From Allium sativum (lineage: Eukaryota > Streptophyta > Magnoliopsida > Asparagales > Amaryllidaceae): a DNA stretch of 64,000 nt. The DNA lies in assembly GCA_030737875.1 (NCBI GenBank), contig CM060922.1, positions 756,163,603 to 756,227,602 on the forward strand, read 5' to 3'. The notes under the pieces are model-generated. The model ran no database searches and had not been told where the DNA came from. It saw only the letters and a list, made by a program, of their open reading frames with translations. Positions 20,970 through 33,729 of this stretch are shown in pieces (position 1 is the first letter of the stretch; each line of letters opens with the position of its first letter). The translations under genes and the position numbers were made by a program.

Positions 20970-21308
20970 AATGTGTAGGAGGGTTAAGTACATATCGGGT
21001 TGGTGGGTAATATTAGTATATATAGGCCCACAAACTTAACCGTTAAATAAACACGCTTGAATCAGTAGGAGGGTTAAGTACATATCGGATTGGTGGGTCA
21101 TATTAGTAAGTATAGGCCCACAGAACTTAACCATTAAATAAACATGCTTGAATCAGTAGGAGGGTTAAGTACATATCGGGTTGGTGGGTAATATTAGTAA
21201 ATATAGGCTCACAAAACTTAACCATTAAATAAACATGCTTGAATCAGTAGGAGGGTTAAGTACATATCTGGTTGGTGGGTAATATTAGTAAATATAGGCC
21301 AACAAACT
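20970..21308 (+). repeat. Tandem array of ~91-bp units
   Basis: Four units start GTAGGAGGGTTAAGTACATA at about 20975, 21065, 21156 and 21247 (period 90-91 bp). Each carries GGGTTAAGT and ACTTAACC arms like the neighbouring array. The fourth unit is interrupted by H at 21309 and resumes after 60785 (TTAACCAGTAGG), which confirms the pre-insertion site. Confidence 0.9.
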
Positions 21309-22757
21309 TGTAATAACCTGCAAATTCTGAACTAATTTAAAAAATTTATTTTAGAAAATTTTAATGAATTTTGAGGATATAATATGATTTATTTTAAATA
21401 ATAATGGATAGAATTTATTTTAAACGAAGTTAGAACGAATAAATTTAGTTTAAATATAAATGGAGTTAGAAATGGCGCGGTAGTTTGAAAATTTGATTTC
21501 AAACTTTAACTGAATGTACAGGATTCAAAATAAATCAGACTTGAGTTGTAACGACCCGTGTTTTTTGACCATTTGAATATGAATATTTAAATTAGTTTTA
21601 AATAGTATATTGGGAATATTAATGGAATTTGATATTTAATTCGTTATTTAAACGAAGTTGAACGTTATATATTTATATATAATATAAATCGAGCCTGAAA
21701 TGGCGCTGCAGTTCGCAATATAGAGTTTTGAACTTCAACTGAGAATACAGGATTCGATATAAGTCGGATTTCTGTGAAACAAGACACGTTGGGACCGTAT
21801 TGACGATAATTTTCATATGAAAGAGAAAAATCTAGATTTCGTGTTATAGTTTGATAGTTATGGCCAAATCAAATTTTGAAATAGTCGCTATGGAAAATCG
21901 TTATTAAATTATAGGCCTTTAAAGTAGCCGTTTTGCAAACGGACTCTGTTTTCGACGAAACCAGTTCCGTTGAGTTCGTAGCGTCGATTATAGTCAGGAT
22001 AGGTGTATAGTTTGTTATTTTTAGAGATCGAGAAATTTGGCGTTAAAAAGGGTAGGGCGGTTCGGGGTAAAAATAGCCTACCGGGGCAACAGTCTCAGAA
22101 TGCGACGAAATTAGTGCCATTGGGTTCGTATCGAAAAATTATTGTCGATGTTCGCAGTTTCAAGTGGATTTGATTTATCTGGTGATCATGGTAAAGTTAA
22201 ACGCGTGTTCATTTCTGGTTTTATAAAGGAAATTTTTTCATACGAGCTCGGATTTCGACGAAACTTGTCCCATTGGATCCGGAATACCTTTTTACACTAA
22301 AATTAGCCTTTTTATCAGAAAACAGATATCGTTTGTAGTGGTTTTTATCAATTACTTCAATGCGAAGTTTCGTTAAATTAAAATAATTAATCCTATCACT
22401 ATATAGACATCGTACACAGCACATGCAGGCATTTTACATCAATCTGCTAGCCTATCTTGCTTTCCCTACCTTCGCATGTCCACATCCCAGAAATGACAAT
22501 TCATTTCTCTCCCTTTCCAACGTGCTAATCTTTTTTCTGAACTAAGTATCTTCAACTTTTTGAACGATTGTACCATGCACATGCTGTGCTATTGCACCCA
22601 CTCCTGCTCCCCTAGTATTTTAGCCAACCTATCCTTTCTTTTCGCTTTTAAAACCAAACAGACAAGAAAATGCATGCACAGTATAGGCTATCTTATTTCC
22701 ATCAACCTATATATCAGAACCGTGCTGACGAATTGGACACGATGTCCCTAAAACCTT

Positions 22758-22818
22758 GCCGACCAAGCTGTATTTATTCGATGAAAACGATGCCGTGCCG
22801 ACCAAGCTGTATTCATTG
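22758..22818 (+). promoter_or_regulatory. Duplicated 21-bp element upstream of the LARD TATA box
   Basis: GCCGACCAAGCTGTATTTAT (22758) recurs with one change at 22798, a spacing of 40 bp, ending about 20 bp before the TATA box. Two close copies just upstream of a core promoter suggest an enhancer or activator site. Both LTRs carry it. Confidence 0.45.
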
Positions 22819-22839
22819 AAAGGGACGTTTATCTCTCAT

Positions 22840-22850
22840 CTATAAATATA
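22840..22850 (+). promoter_or_regulatory. TATA box of the LARD 5' LTR
   Basis: CTATAAATATA, about 20 bp after the duplicated element. It is followed by a C/T-rich stretch (CCTCACTTCACTTCTTTCC) suited to a start site. The copy in the other LTR is at 29649-29659. Confidence 0.6.
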
Positions 22851-25800
22851 GACCGCCTCACTTCACTTCTTTCCAACAGCAAATTGTAAAATCACCGTCT
22901 CTTCTTTATTCAAGAACTCCCAAACTATAAAGCTATCGAACTCATCAAGATCCACAGTTTGATCGGACGGGATCGAGTTCTAGGCATCACGGTAGCAGTA
23001 ACCGGGTTGAGAAGCCTGACGGGTTCGTGGTCTCTGCAGGAGGTTTAAATGAAATGAAGGGGTCAGTTTCAGTTACGGATATTGGTGAAATCCGGTGGCA
23101 GCTTTTGTCGCGGGTAGGTTCTGATGGTGCTCCGACCATCCGGGGTTGCTGCTGGAACTTGTTGAGGTTCGGTGTGGCGTAATGAAGAGTAGTTTGAGTT
23201 TGAATGGGGTGAAAGGAAGCATGTTGAGGCCGATGCCTATACTGGAAGCGTGGAGCAGGATCTGTTGATGGGGGGTTTTAACGTGAGCAGTTGGGTCATC
23301 ACGTGGTGGGTATGGGCGGCAACAGCTCACTGAAGGGGGCGACGAGGACTTAGCTGGAGTAGTACTTGAAGAAGACGAGAAGAATAGAATAACAGGGTTT
23401 GGCAGAATTTCCAAGATCAAAGAGAAGTGAGCCATACAGGAGTTGGACCAAAATCATTAATTCAAGGGGGGTTTCAAACCCGAGAAGCAAGTTGCAGAAT
23501 GAAGTGCGATTCTTCCAATTTAAACCAATTCACCGATTCAAGAGACATTGGATTCACATTCACAAGCACTACTTTATGGTACTGGGAATGCGGTAGTGAG
23601 CACTACGTTCTGAATCTGTGCTGGACAGAAGTGGGCAGGATTGGAACCAACCGGGATTTTTAATTAAATTAAACACTCGTTTAATTTAATTAAAACCAAC
23701 CGTTCAAACAACGGTATCAAACCAAGGTGAGTTAAACTCACTCAGTTTCCCATTTATATTTTTATAAATTGGGTATTTTTATTTTGTGTGCTCTGCTTGC
23801 CAATGGTTGACTATTTTGATAATTATCTATTTATCTGTTGATTTAACCGATGAAATTAAACTGTGTTTAATTTCAGTGAAATACCAAATCGTTATATTTT
23901 AACGATTGGTTCCACCAAAGGTAACTCACCTTGGTTGGTCACGTTTATAAAATAAACGTGTTTTAAATTGTTTGAATTGCATGTGAATTGGTTGAAACTG
24001 AATGATCAGTTCTGTGATAACCGTTGTGATTACAGGGAAGCACAGGTTGGAGGGACCCAACCGGATCCCTCAAATGTATTATTATTTTCATATTATCATA
24101 TATGAACTGATCTGTTTATGTGATTGATTTGATGGTTGATTATTAATTTAATATTCAACATCTGTTTGGTTAAACCAATGGGCGATATTGGTTAAGTGTT
24201 TGGCAGAGTGTGGCCTTTAAAACCAATCGAGTTATAGATATTGATTCACCGACAGGTAAATCGATAGAGTTGAGGTTATAAAATTTATTTTATAACCAAA
24301 GTTAGATTTGAATTATATTATTTGAATAAAAGTTATTTAAGAGAAATAAATAAATATTTTATTTGTTTAAGACTTTGATTTGTTATGAATTTATTCTGCA
24401 AAGAAAATGCTGATGTTAATCAGATTTACCAGTTGAAGAATAAGAAATGAATTAAATGGTTAAACCTTGAAAATTTGTTTTGTAAAGAAAACAAATCTAT
24501 TTAAATTAATTATATTTTTAATTAATTTAAAGCGAGGATTGTTGAAATCGGTTAATGAGATAATCAAGTTTTTGAGTTAATTAAATCGACCGTTTGGAAT
24601 TAGAATTGTCTATCAAGTTAATGTGTTTTGACTAAAATAGTTAAATGAATATTGTTTGAATTTAAATAAGGATTTAAAAGGGATTTAATGTTTAATTTAG
24701 TTAATAAAGGGATTAACTACTAAAGTAGTTAATGTTTGAAATAAGTTATTATTTTAATTAATGATAAATTTAGGAATATATTTTTAAATGGGCATTCATT
24801 TAAAAAGTTACCGAATGTGAGATGCAAGCCAATTGAATGGTGAAAGGAAATAAACGTACTCAATTATATGAATTAAGTGAAAGGAGATTACGATAAAAAG
24901 GGTTTATTATAAACCAGAGGTTTTAAGTGAGATTCAAAGTGCTAAGACGTTAATTTTACATTAACGTTATTTGAAAACGAGATCTAGTAAAAAGGAGAAT
25001 TTTAAATGAAATTTCAAAATGGGAAATTGAATATATTTATTCGAGATAGAATTAGCCAAACATAATTATTGGGCTAAGTTGCCATTTCGTACGACTGCTA
25101 GCGTAATTTGCAGGGCTGCAGATAGCCTACGGCGGTCAGATGTTTCCTGAGGGATTCAGGCGTAACCATTGTGATCGCTGTGATCTAGAGTCAAGCGAAT
25201 GGAGTTAAGACGAATGTTAATTAATCAATTAGAGTTATTCAAATATCGTACTTTTGAATATTTAAAAGAGTTAGAAGTTTTAATTTAACAAAAGCAAATC
25301 AGTTTGTTAAAGGCCAAATGATGCTGAATACTTAACCAGTGAACTCATTGGAGTGTCATGTTTGAAACACTGATTATTTTGATAGTTAAAACACCGACTA
25401 TCAAATCTGGCCAATACGATTGTTGGTACGGAAAGACCGGGATCGAATGTATATTCGAAAACCATTCCGTCCAACAAATACATGAAGATATCAGAAGATG
25501 GTCGAGATGGAGCATTGAAGACCGTGGATCTTCATAAACGGAAGAACCACTAATATTCTCTGCCTGGCAAGTAGAGATAAGTTGTGATTCTGTCGTGGTT
25601 GGAATCTACGGGTTGCAAGGACTTCTCGCTACTGATCCATGGGGTGATTCCTATATTGGATGCGGTAGGAGAGTGCCTTCGGTTCATCCTGTTCCTGGAT
25701 GACGTATATGGACGAATGTCTGACAGAGTATTTCCAAAGGATCACGTACGTTGATTTCTTCAAACGTGCTATGGTTGTTGGAGGAGAATTGTCGCTCTCT

Positions 25801-26920
25801 TAGCTTCCAGCTAGAGTATTTTTGTGGATATCAATTAGTGATATCTGATGGATTTGACGATGTGGCATTCAAAGTAAATGGCGACCAGATGTCAAGAGTT
25901 AATTCTGGCCTCAAGCCTCATCAACCGGAAAATGACAAAAAATCGGGCAGGCAGCATGGCTATGTGGGTCGCTCCCATTAGGGTGTATGATCACCTATCT
26001 AGAGGAAGTCCTATTTGTTTCTTAAATCTATGTTTCGATGCTGTCCCTTGTCGGGAGACGGTTGCTGATCCCAACCGTCGGTGATATACATTCGATACTC
26101 TCAAGCGAAATGAGGGGTCGGTCATGTGAGGGCCGGGTTGCAAGAAGTTCTTGTTAAACCCAGTGTATTTGTCTCTAGAGATACACTATCGGAAGGTGGA
26201 CCCATACCTTGTCAAGTTGGAATCCAATCCCCAATAAGCGCCCGCGGTTTTTGATTGTATACTATATATGTGGAGCGTGAGATGCAAGCGTTCCACTAGA
26301 TTGATATTTATTTGTATTTAGACATTATTATAATATCAGACAAGATATTGGTTTCAAAAATGTTTTGGGTTATCGTAAGGTAAAAACCGTCCGTGTTTAT
26401 GTGTGGATTTGGTCTTACGATTATCCTTTTCTTTTGAAAAGATTTTGAACTTTAAAATCATGATTGGATGGTTCACCCTTATTACTGTGCGAGTTTATCT
26501 CACTCTGGTTCACCAGACTGACCCGGTGTTTTGTAAATGCTCGGGTTAGGCCGGGTTGTACAGGTTCAGGTTATCGACTGCTATGAAGAGACGAGCTGGA
26601 AGAGTCCAGACGTATGATATTACTATTCCGCTGTGTGTTATATGAGGACAGATTTTTATCACTGTCCAGATGTGTACTCTGATATTGTAAGTATTTTAAA
26701 AGTTCTCAATAAAGATTTATTTCTGTATTATATTTTGTTCCGCTGCGATGTGAGACTCTGTGTGGTGTTGCTTTCTTCTTCTTCTATTCTAATATTTCTT
26801 TCTTTCTTATCTCACCCTCTAACTTCTTTCTATTAATGATCTGGAATGTTCGATGTCTGAATGGTCAACATGGTAGTTTGATGTTGATTTTCGGAGTCGA
26901 AAAAATCCGGTTCGTTACAG

Positions 26921-26932
26921 TGGTATCAGAGC
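26921..26932 (+). other. Primer binding site for initiator tRNA-Met
   Basis: TGGTATCAGAGC, one base after the 5' LTR end. It is an exact match to the usual plant tRNA-iMet primer complement. Confidence 0.93.
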
Positions 26933-28342
26933 TTAAGGTTAAGTAAGTACCTTGGCTCTGTGGCGTGACTCAGTAGAGATGGGGTTAGTAATACCCTAGA
27001 TTGAGTTTGAGTGTATATATATGAGCGCGTATTTGTAAATTGATATAAAAACTGTTATATTGTGTTGATTGGTTTGTCGAGTAGTTTATGAATTCTGGTC
27101 GATACAGTAATGCAAACTGTGTCAATAAGTGTTTCTAAACTCTTGAACAGAATAATTCGACACAGTATGTTTTTGAAAGAGGGTAAATGAAATAATTTTA
27201 CCCAAATTATATTTTGAATGATATATATTTGAAGTGTTATAGTATATTGGATGTGTTGGTTGATTATAATTGAAATGGTTATATAAATAACCAATTCAAA
27301 TTCATATAATATAAAAGCAGATTAATTGAATCTGAATTAAATCAGAACTAGAATTAAAATGCTGAAAAGTGGGAAAGGTATTTACAAATGAACCTGGATT
27401 GAATATATAAGAATTCTAAAATCCTGGGAGATTTTAAATTGTTTACGAGCATCGTGAATTTTATTTTGAAATAGATTTCAAAATGAAAGTGTTTAAAATT
27501 GGAATTTTGTAGTGATATAGTATTGAACTCACTTTGATAGCTGGGAAATAACTCTGAGGATGATGGCCACATCATCAGTGTTCATTTCCGAGTTCTAAGT
27601 GACGGATTACTACCAAAATTTTGTTTTGGATTGTTTGAGAAAAACAAGTTGTTTGAATTCTGGAAAGAATTATTTGATTTTGAAAGAGCTGAACTGTTTA
27701 AAAACTCCCAGGGAAAGTGTTTGAACAAGAACAAGATTAAATAGAAATTGTGAAAGCAAATATGAATTGAATTGAAACAAATTAACTGGAAATTGAATCG
27801 GGATATAATATATCGAGTAGAATCAGGTTTGGATTGTGAGGCAGGAATCTAAAATGGTATTGACGGGCAAGTTAAGAATTGGAATTGAAAATGGATGGAA
27901 ATCAATGGGATTCGGCTTGGACGTGTGAAGGGTATGATTTTGAGGATAAAATTGGGATATTGTTTGGAGATGCGTTTGTATATGCTGACAAGGCAGCAGT
28001 TGGAAAGGATATAATGATATGCCCGACAAAAAGGTACACGTTTATTTTTTACATGGATTTGGAGATTTGTGAGCTGATTTGGCAAGCCGCTTGGCTGTTT
28101 CATTTTCTTTTGGATTGGAGAAGGCCCAGAGAGGCGAGTTGTAGTTGTACCGATTGAGCCGTACAGAGGAGGTGCTGCCGAAATTTTTCGGAAATTTAAA
28201 GTGGTAGAAAATTTTCAATATTTTTGAAATTATCTGTATATAGTATTGAATTGGTTTCTAATTTAAAATAAATTGAATTTGGAAGTTAATGAATTTATAA
28301 CGTCCTTTCTTACCTTAGCAATTTCGAGGACGAAATTATTTT

Positions 28343-28355
28343 AAGGGGGGAAGAA
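28343..28355 (+). other. Polypurine tract of the LARD
   Basis: AAGGGGGGAAGAA lies directly before the 3' LTR start TGTAACGACCC and serves as plus-strand DNA primer. Confidence 0.9.
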
Positions 28356-31300
28356 TGTAACGACCCGTGTTTTTCGACCATTTGAATATGAATATTTAAA
28401 TTAGTTTTAAATAGTATATTGGGAATATTAATGGAATTTGATATTTAATTCGTTATTTAAACGAAGTTGAACGTTATATATTTATATATAATATAAATCG
28501 AGCCTGAAATGGCGCTGCAGTTCGCAATATAGAGTTTTGAACTTCAACTGAGAATACAGGATTCGATATAAGTCGGATTTCTGTGAAACAAGACACGTTG
28601 GGACCGTATTGACGATAATTTTCATATGAAAGAGAAAAATCTAGATTTCGTGTTATAGTTTGATAGTTATGGCCAAATCAAATTTTGAAATAGTCGCTAT
28701 GGAAAATCGTTATTAAATTATAGGCCTTTAAAGTAGCCGTTTTGCAAACGGACTCTGTTTTCGACGAAACCAGTTCCGTTGAGTTCGTAGCGTCGATTAT
28801 AGTCAGGATAGGTGTATAGTTTGTTATTTTTAGAGATCGAGAAATTTGGCGTTAAAAAGGGTAGGGCGGTTCGGGGTAAAAATAGCCTACCGGGGCAACA
28901 GTCTCAGAATGCGACGAAATTAGTGCCATTGGGTTCGTATCGAAAAATTATTGTCGATGTTCGCAGTTTCAAGTGGATTTGATTTATCTGGTGATCATGG
29001 TAAAGTTAAACGCGTGTTCATTTCTGGTTTTATAAAGGAAATTTTTTCATACGAGCTCGGATTTCGACGAAACTTGTCCCATTGGATCCGGAATACCTTT
29101 TTACACTAAAATTAGCCTTTTTATCAGAAAACAGATATCGTTTGTAGTGGTTTTTATCAATTACTTCAATGCGAAGTTTCGTTAAATTAAAATAATTAAT
29201 CCTATCACTATATAGACATCGTACACAGCACATGCAGGCATTTTACATCAATCTGCTAGCCTATCTTGCTTTCCCTACCTTCGCATGTCCACATCCCAGA
29301 AATGACAATTCATTTCTCTCCCTTTCCAACGTGCTAATCTTTTTTCTGAACTAAGTATCTTCAACTTTTTGAACGATTGTACCATGCACATGCTGTGCTA
29401 TTGCACCCACTCCTGCTCCCCTAGTATTTTAGCCAACCTATCCTTTCTTTTCGCTTTTAAAACCAAACAGACAAGAAAATGCATGCACAGTATAGGCTAT
29501 CTTATTTCCATCAACCTATATATCAGAACCGTGCTGACGAATTGGACACGATGTCCCTAAAACCTTGCCGACCAAGCTGTATTTATTCGATGAAAACGAT
29601 GCCGTGCCGACCAAGCTGTATTCATTGAAAGGGACGTTTATCTCTCATCTATAAATATAGACTGCCTCACTTCACTTCTTTCCAACAGCAAATTGTAAAA
29701 TCACCGTCTCTTCTTTATTCAAGAACTCCCAAACTATAAAGCTATCGAACTCATCAAGATCCACAGTTTGATCGGACGGGATCGAGTTCTAGGCATCACG
29801 GTAGCAGTAACCGGGTTGAGAAGCCTGACGGGTTCGTGGTCTCTGCAGGAGGTTTAAATGAGATGAAGGGGTCAGTTTCAGTTACGGATGTTGGTGAAAT
29901 CCGGTGGCAGCTTTTGTCGCGGGTAGGTTCTGATGGTGCTCCGACCATCCGGGGTTGCTGCTGGAACTTGTTGAGGTTCGGCGTGGCGTAATGAAGAGTA
30001 GTTTGAGTTTGAATGGGGTGAAATGAAGCATGTTGAGGCCGATGCCTATACTGGAAGCGTGGAGCAGGATCTGTTGATGGGGGGTTTTAACGTGAGCAGT
30101 TGGGTCATCACGTGGTGGGTATGGGCGGCAACAGCTCACTGAAGGGGGCGACGAGGACTTAGCTGGAGTAGTACTTAAAGAAGACGAGAAGAATAGAATA
30201 ACAGGGTTTGGCAGAATTTCCATGATCAAAGAGAAGTGAGCCATACAGGAGTTGGACCAAAATCATTAATTCAAGGGGGGTTTCAAACCCGAGAAGCAAG
30301 TTGCAGAATGAAGTGCGATTCTTCCAATTTAAACCAATTCACCGATTCAAGAGACATTGGATTCACATTCACAAGCACTACTTTATGGTACTGGGAATGC
30401 GGTAGTGAGCACTACGTTCTGAATCTGTGCTGGACAGAAGTGGGCAGGATTGGAACCAACCGGGATTTTTAATTAAATTAAACACTCGTTTAATTTAATT
30501 AAAACCAACCGTTCAAACAACGGTATCAAACCAAGGTGAGTTAAACTCACTCAGTTTCCCATTTATATTTTTATAAATTGGGTATTTTTATTTTGTGTGC
30601 TCTGCTTGCCAATGGTTGACTATTTTGATAATTATCTATTTATCTGTTGATTTAACCGATGAAATTAAACTGTGTTTAATTTCAGTGAAATACCAAATCG
30701 TTATATTTTAACGATTGGTTCCACCAAAGGTAACTCACCTTGGTTGGTCACGTTTATAAAATAAACGTGTTTTAAATTGTTTGAATTGCATGTGAATTGG
30801 TTGAAACTGAATGATCAGTTCTGTGATAACCGTTGTGATTACAGGGAAGCACAGGTTGGAGGGACCCAACCGGATCCCTCAAATGTATTATTATTTTCAT
30901 ATTATCATATATGAACTGATCTGTTTATGTGATTGATTTGATGGTTGATTATTAATTTAATATTCAACATCTGTTTGGTTAAACCAATGGGCGATATTGG
31001 TTAAGTGTTTGGCAGAGTGTGGCCTTTAAAACCAATCGAGTTATAGATATTGATTCACCGACAGGTAAATCGATAGAGTTGAGGTTATAAAATTTATTTT
31101 ATAACCAGAGTTAGATTTGAATTATATTATTTGAATAAAAGTTATTTAAGAGAAATAAATAAATATTTTATTTGTTTAAGACTTTGATTTGTTATGAATT
31201 TATTTTGCAAAGAAAATGCTGATGTTAATCAGATTTACCAGTTGAAGAATAAGAAATGAATTAAATGGTTAAACCTTGAAAATTTGTTTTGTAAAGAAAA

Positions 31301-33729
31301 AAAATCTATTTAAATTAATTATATTTTTAATTAATTTAAAGCGAGGATTGTTGAAATCGGTTAATGAGATAATCAAGTTTTTGAGTTAATTAAATCGACC
31401 GTTTGGAATTAGAATTGTCTATCAAGAATGTGTTTTGACTAAAATAGTTAAATGAATTTTGTTTGAATTTAAATAAGGATTTAAAAGGGATTTAATGTTT
31501 AATTTAGTTAATAAAGGGATTAACTACTAAAGTAGTTAATGTTTGAAATAAGTTATTATTTTAATTAATGATAAATTTAGGAATATATTTTTAAATGGGC
31601 ATTCATTTAAAAAGTTACCGAATGTGAGATGCAAGCCAATTGAATGGTGAAAGGAAATAAACGTACTCAATTATATGAATTAAGTGAAAGGAAATTACGA
31701 TAAAAAGGGTTTATTATAAACCAGAGGTTTTAAGTGAGATTCAAAGTGCTAAGACGTTAATTTTACATTAACGTTATTTGAAAACGAGATCTAGTAAAAA
31801 GGAGAATTTTAAATGAAATTTCAAAATGGGAAATTGAATATATTTATTCGAGATAGAATTAGCCAAACATAATTATTGGGCTAAGTTTCCATTTCGTACG
31901 ACTGCTAGCGTAATTTGCAGGGCTGCAGATAGCCTACGGCGGTCGGATGTTTCCTGAGGGATTCAGGCGTAACCATTGTGATCGCTGTGATCTAGAGTCA
32001 AGCGAATGGAGTTAAGACGAATGTTAATTAATCAATTAGAGTTATTCAAATATCGTACTTTTGAATATTTAAAAGAGTTAGAAGTTTTAATTTAACAAAA
32101 GCAAATCAGTTTGTTAAAGGCCAAATGATGCTGAATACTTAACCAGTGAACTCATTGGAGTGTCATGTTTGAAACACTGATTATTTTGATAGTTAAAACA
32201 CCGACTATCAAATCTGGCCAATACGATTGTTGGTACGGAAAGACCGGGATCGAATGTATATTCGAAAACCATTCCGTCCAACAAATACATGAAGATATCA
32301 GAAGATGGTCGAGATGGAGCATTGAAGACCGTGGATCTTCATAAACGGAAGAACCACTAATATTCTCTGCCTGGCAAGTAGAGATAAGTTGTGATTCTGT
32401 CGTGGTTGGAATCTACGGGTTGCAAGGACTTCTCGCTACTGATCCATGGGGTGATTCCTATATTGGATGCGGTAGGAGAGTGCCTTCGGTTCATCCTGTT
32501 CCTGGATGACGTATATGGACGAATGTCTGACAGAGTATTTCCAAAGGATCACGTACGTTGATTTCATCAAACGTGCTATGGTTGTTGGCGGAGAATTGCC
32601 GCTCTCTTAGCTTCCAGCTAGAGTATTTTTGTGGATATCAATTAGTGATATCTGATGGATTTGACGATGTGGCATTCAAAGTAAATGGCGACCAGATGTC
32701 AAGAGTTAATTCTGGCCTCAATCCTCATCAACCGGAAAATGACAAAAAATCGGGCAGGCAGCATGGCTATGTGGGTCGCTCCCATTAGGGTGTATGATCA
32801 CCTATCTAGAGGAAGTCCTATTTGTTTCTTAAATCTATGTTTCGATGCTGTCCCTTGTCGGGAGACGGTTGCTGATCCCAACCGTCGGTGATATACATTC
32901 GATACTCTCAAGCGAAATGAGGGGTCGGTCATGTGAGGGCCGGGTTGCAAGAAGTTCTTGTTAAACCCAGTGTATTTGTCTCTAGAGATACACTATCGGA
33001 AGGTGGACCCATACCTTGTCAAGTTGGAATCCAATCCCCAATAAGCGCCCGCGGTTTTTGATTGTATACTATATATGTGGAGCGTGAGATGCAAGCGTTC
33101 CACTAGATTGATATTTATTTGTATTTAGACATTATTATAATATCAGACAAGATATTGGTTTCAAAAATGTTTTGGGTTATCGTAAGGTAAAAACCGTCCG
33201 TGTTTATGTGTGGATTTGGTCTTACGATTATCCTTTTCTTTTGAAAAGATTTTGAACTTTAAAATCATGATTGGATGGTTCACCCTTATTACTGTGCGAG
33301 TTTATCTCACTCTGGTTCACCAGACTGACCCGGTGTTTTGTAAATGCTCGGGTTAGGCCGGGTTGTACAGGTTCAGGTTATCGACTGCTATGAAGAGACG
33401 AGCTGGAAGAGTCCAGACGTATGATATTACTATTCCGCTGTGTGTTATATGAGGACAGATTTTTATCACTGTCCAGATGTGTACTCTGATATTGTAAGTA
33501 TTTTAAAAGTTCTCAATAAAGATTTATTTCTGTATTATATTTTGTTCCGCTGCGATGTGAGACTCTGTGTGGTGTTGCTTTCTTCTTCTTCTTCTATTCT
33601 AATATTTCTTTCTTTCCTATCTCACCCTCTAACTTCTTTCTATTAATGATCTGGAATGTTCGATGTCTGAATGGTCAACATGGTAGTTTGATGTTGATTT
33701 TCGGAGTCGAAAAAATCCGGTTCGTTACA
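28356..33729 (+). repeat. 3' LTR of the LARD
   Basis: 5374 bp, near-identical to 21547-26919. Small differences seen are a 2-bp deletion near 31425 and an extra CTT in the CTT run near 33590. The TATA box is at 29649-29659. Hairpin 1 is at 32227-32284. Confidence 0.92.

Larger units (their letters stand above)
21547..26919 (+). repeat. 5' LTR of the LARD
   Basis: 5373 bp, from TGTAACGACCCG to GGTTCGTTACA. U3 modules lie at about 21922-21985, 22080-22135 and 22220-22285. A duplicated element and a TATA box lie at 22758-22850. Hairpin 1 is at 25420-25477: TTGTTGG and ACGGAA pair with TTCCGT and CCAACAA, with an inner TCGAAT/ATTCGA stem. Hairpin 2 is at 26372-26421: ATCGTAAG pairs with CTTACGAT, followed by GTAAAAACC. 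All open frames in it recur in the other LTR and are short; none resembles a known protein. Confidence 0.92.
26920..28355 (+). mobile_element. LARD internal domain, non-coding
   Basis: 1436 bp between the LTRs. It has the primer site, one leader motif (AGAGATGGGGTTAGTAATAC at about 26974), then AT-rich sequence to the polypurine tract. The largest plus-strand frame (27879-28157, 92 aa) has no recognised domain and no upstream context for translation. It lies where gag would start in an autonomous element. I treat the domain as non-coding. Confidence 0.85.
21547..33729 (+). mobile_element. LARD-type non-autonomous LTR retrotransposon, very young, target duplication TGAGT
   Basis: Two LTRs of 5373 and 5374 bp flank a 1436-bp core. 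TGAGT flanks both ends (21542-21546 and 33730-33734), and the flanks rejoin into LTR A. The LTRs start TGTAACGA and end TCGTTACA, an exact 8-bp inverted repeat. A primer site (26921) and polypurine tract (28343-28355) are intact. There is no gag, pol or other recognisable domain, so movement would need enzymes from another element. The motif CGAGGACGAAATTATTTTAAG before the polypurine tract resembles Ty3/Gypsy chromoviruses of the Tekay type. By eye the LTRs differ at about 20 positions plus two or three small indels, so it inserted recently. Confidence 0.92.

Noticed and set aside
20228..21308. Possible CRISPR-like or interstitial telomeric array
   Set aside because: Spacers are not unique, units are degenerate and continuous, and the core is GGTTAAGT rather than TTTAGGG. 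It is a tandem repeat inside a plant LTR.
22221..23663. Short open frames on both strands, duplicated at 29030-30472
   Set aside because: They lie in the two LTRs of the LARD and recur there because the LTRs are near-identical, not because they are conserved genes. They overlap each other on both strands and match no family I know.
27879..28157. 92-aa plus-strand frame in the LARD core as a possible gag start
   Set aside because: No gag motif or zinc knuckle is seen, the frame is isolated and its residues show no recognisable family. It remains a weak possibility only.
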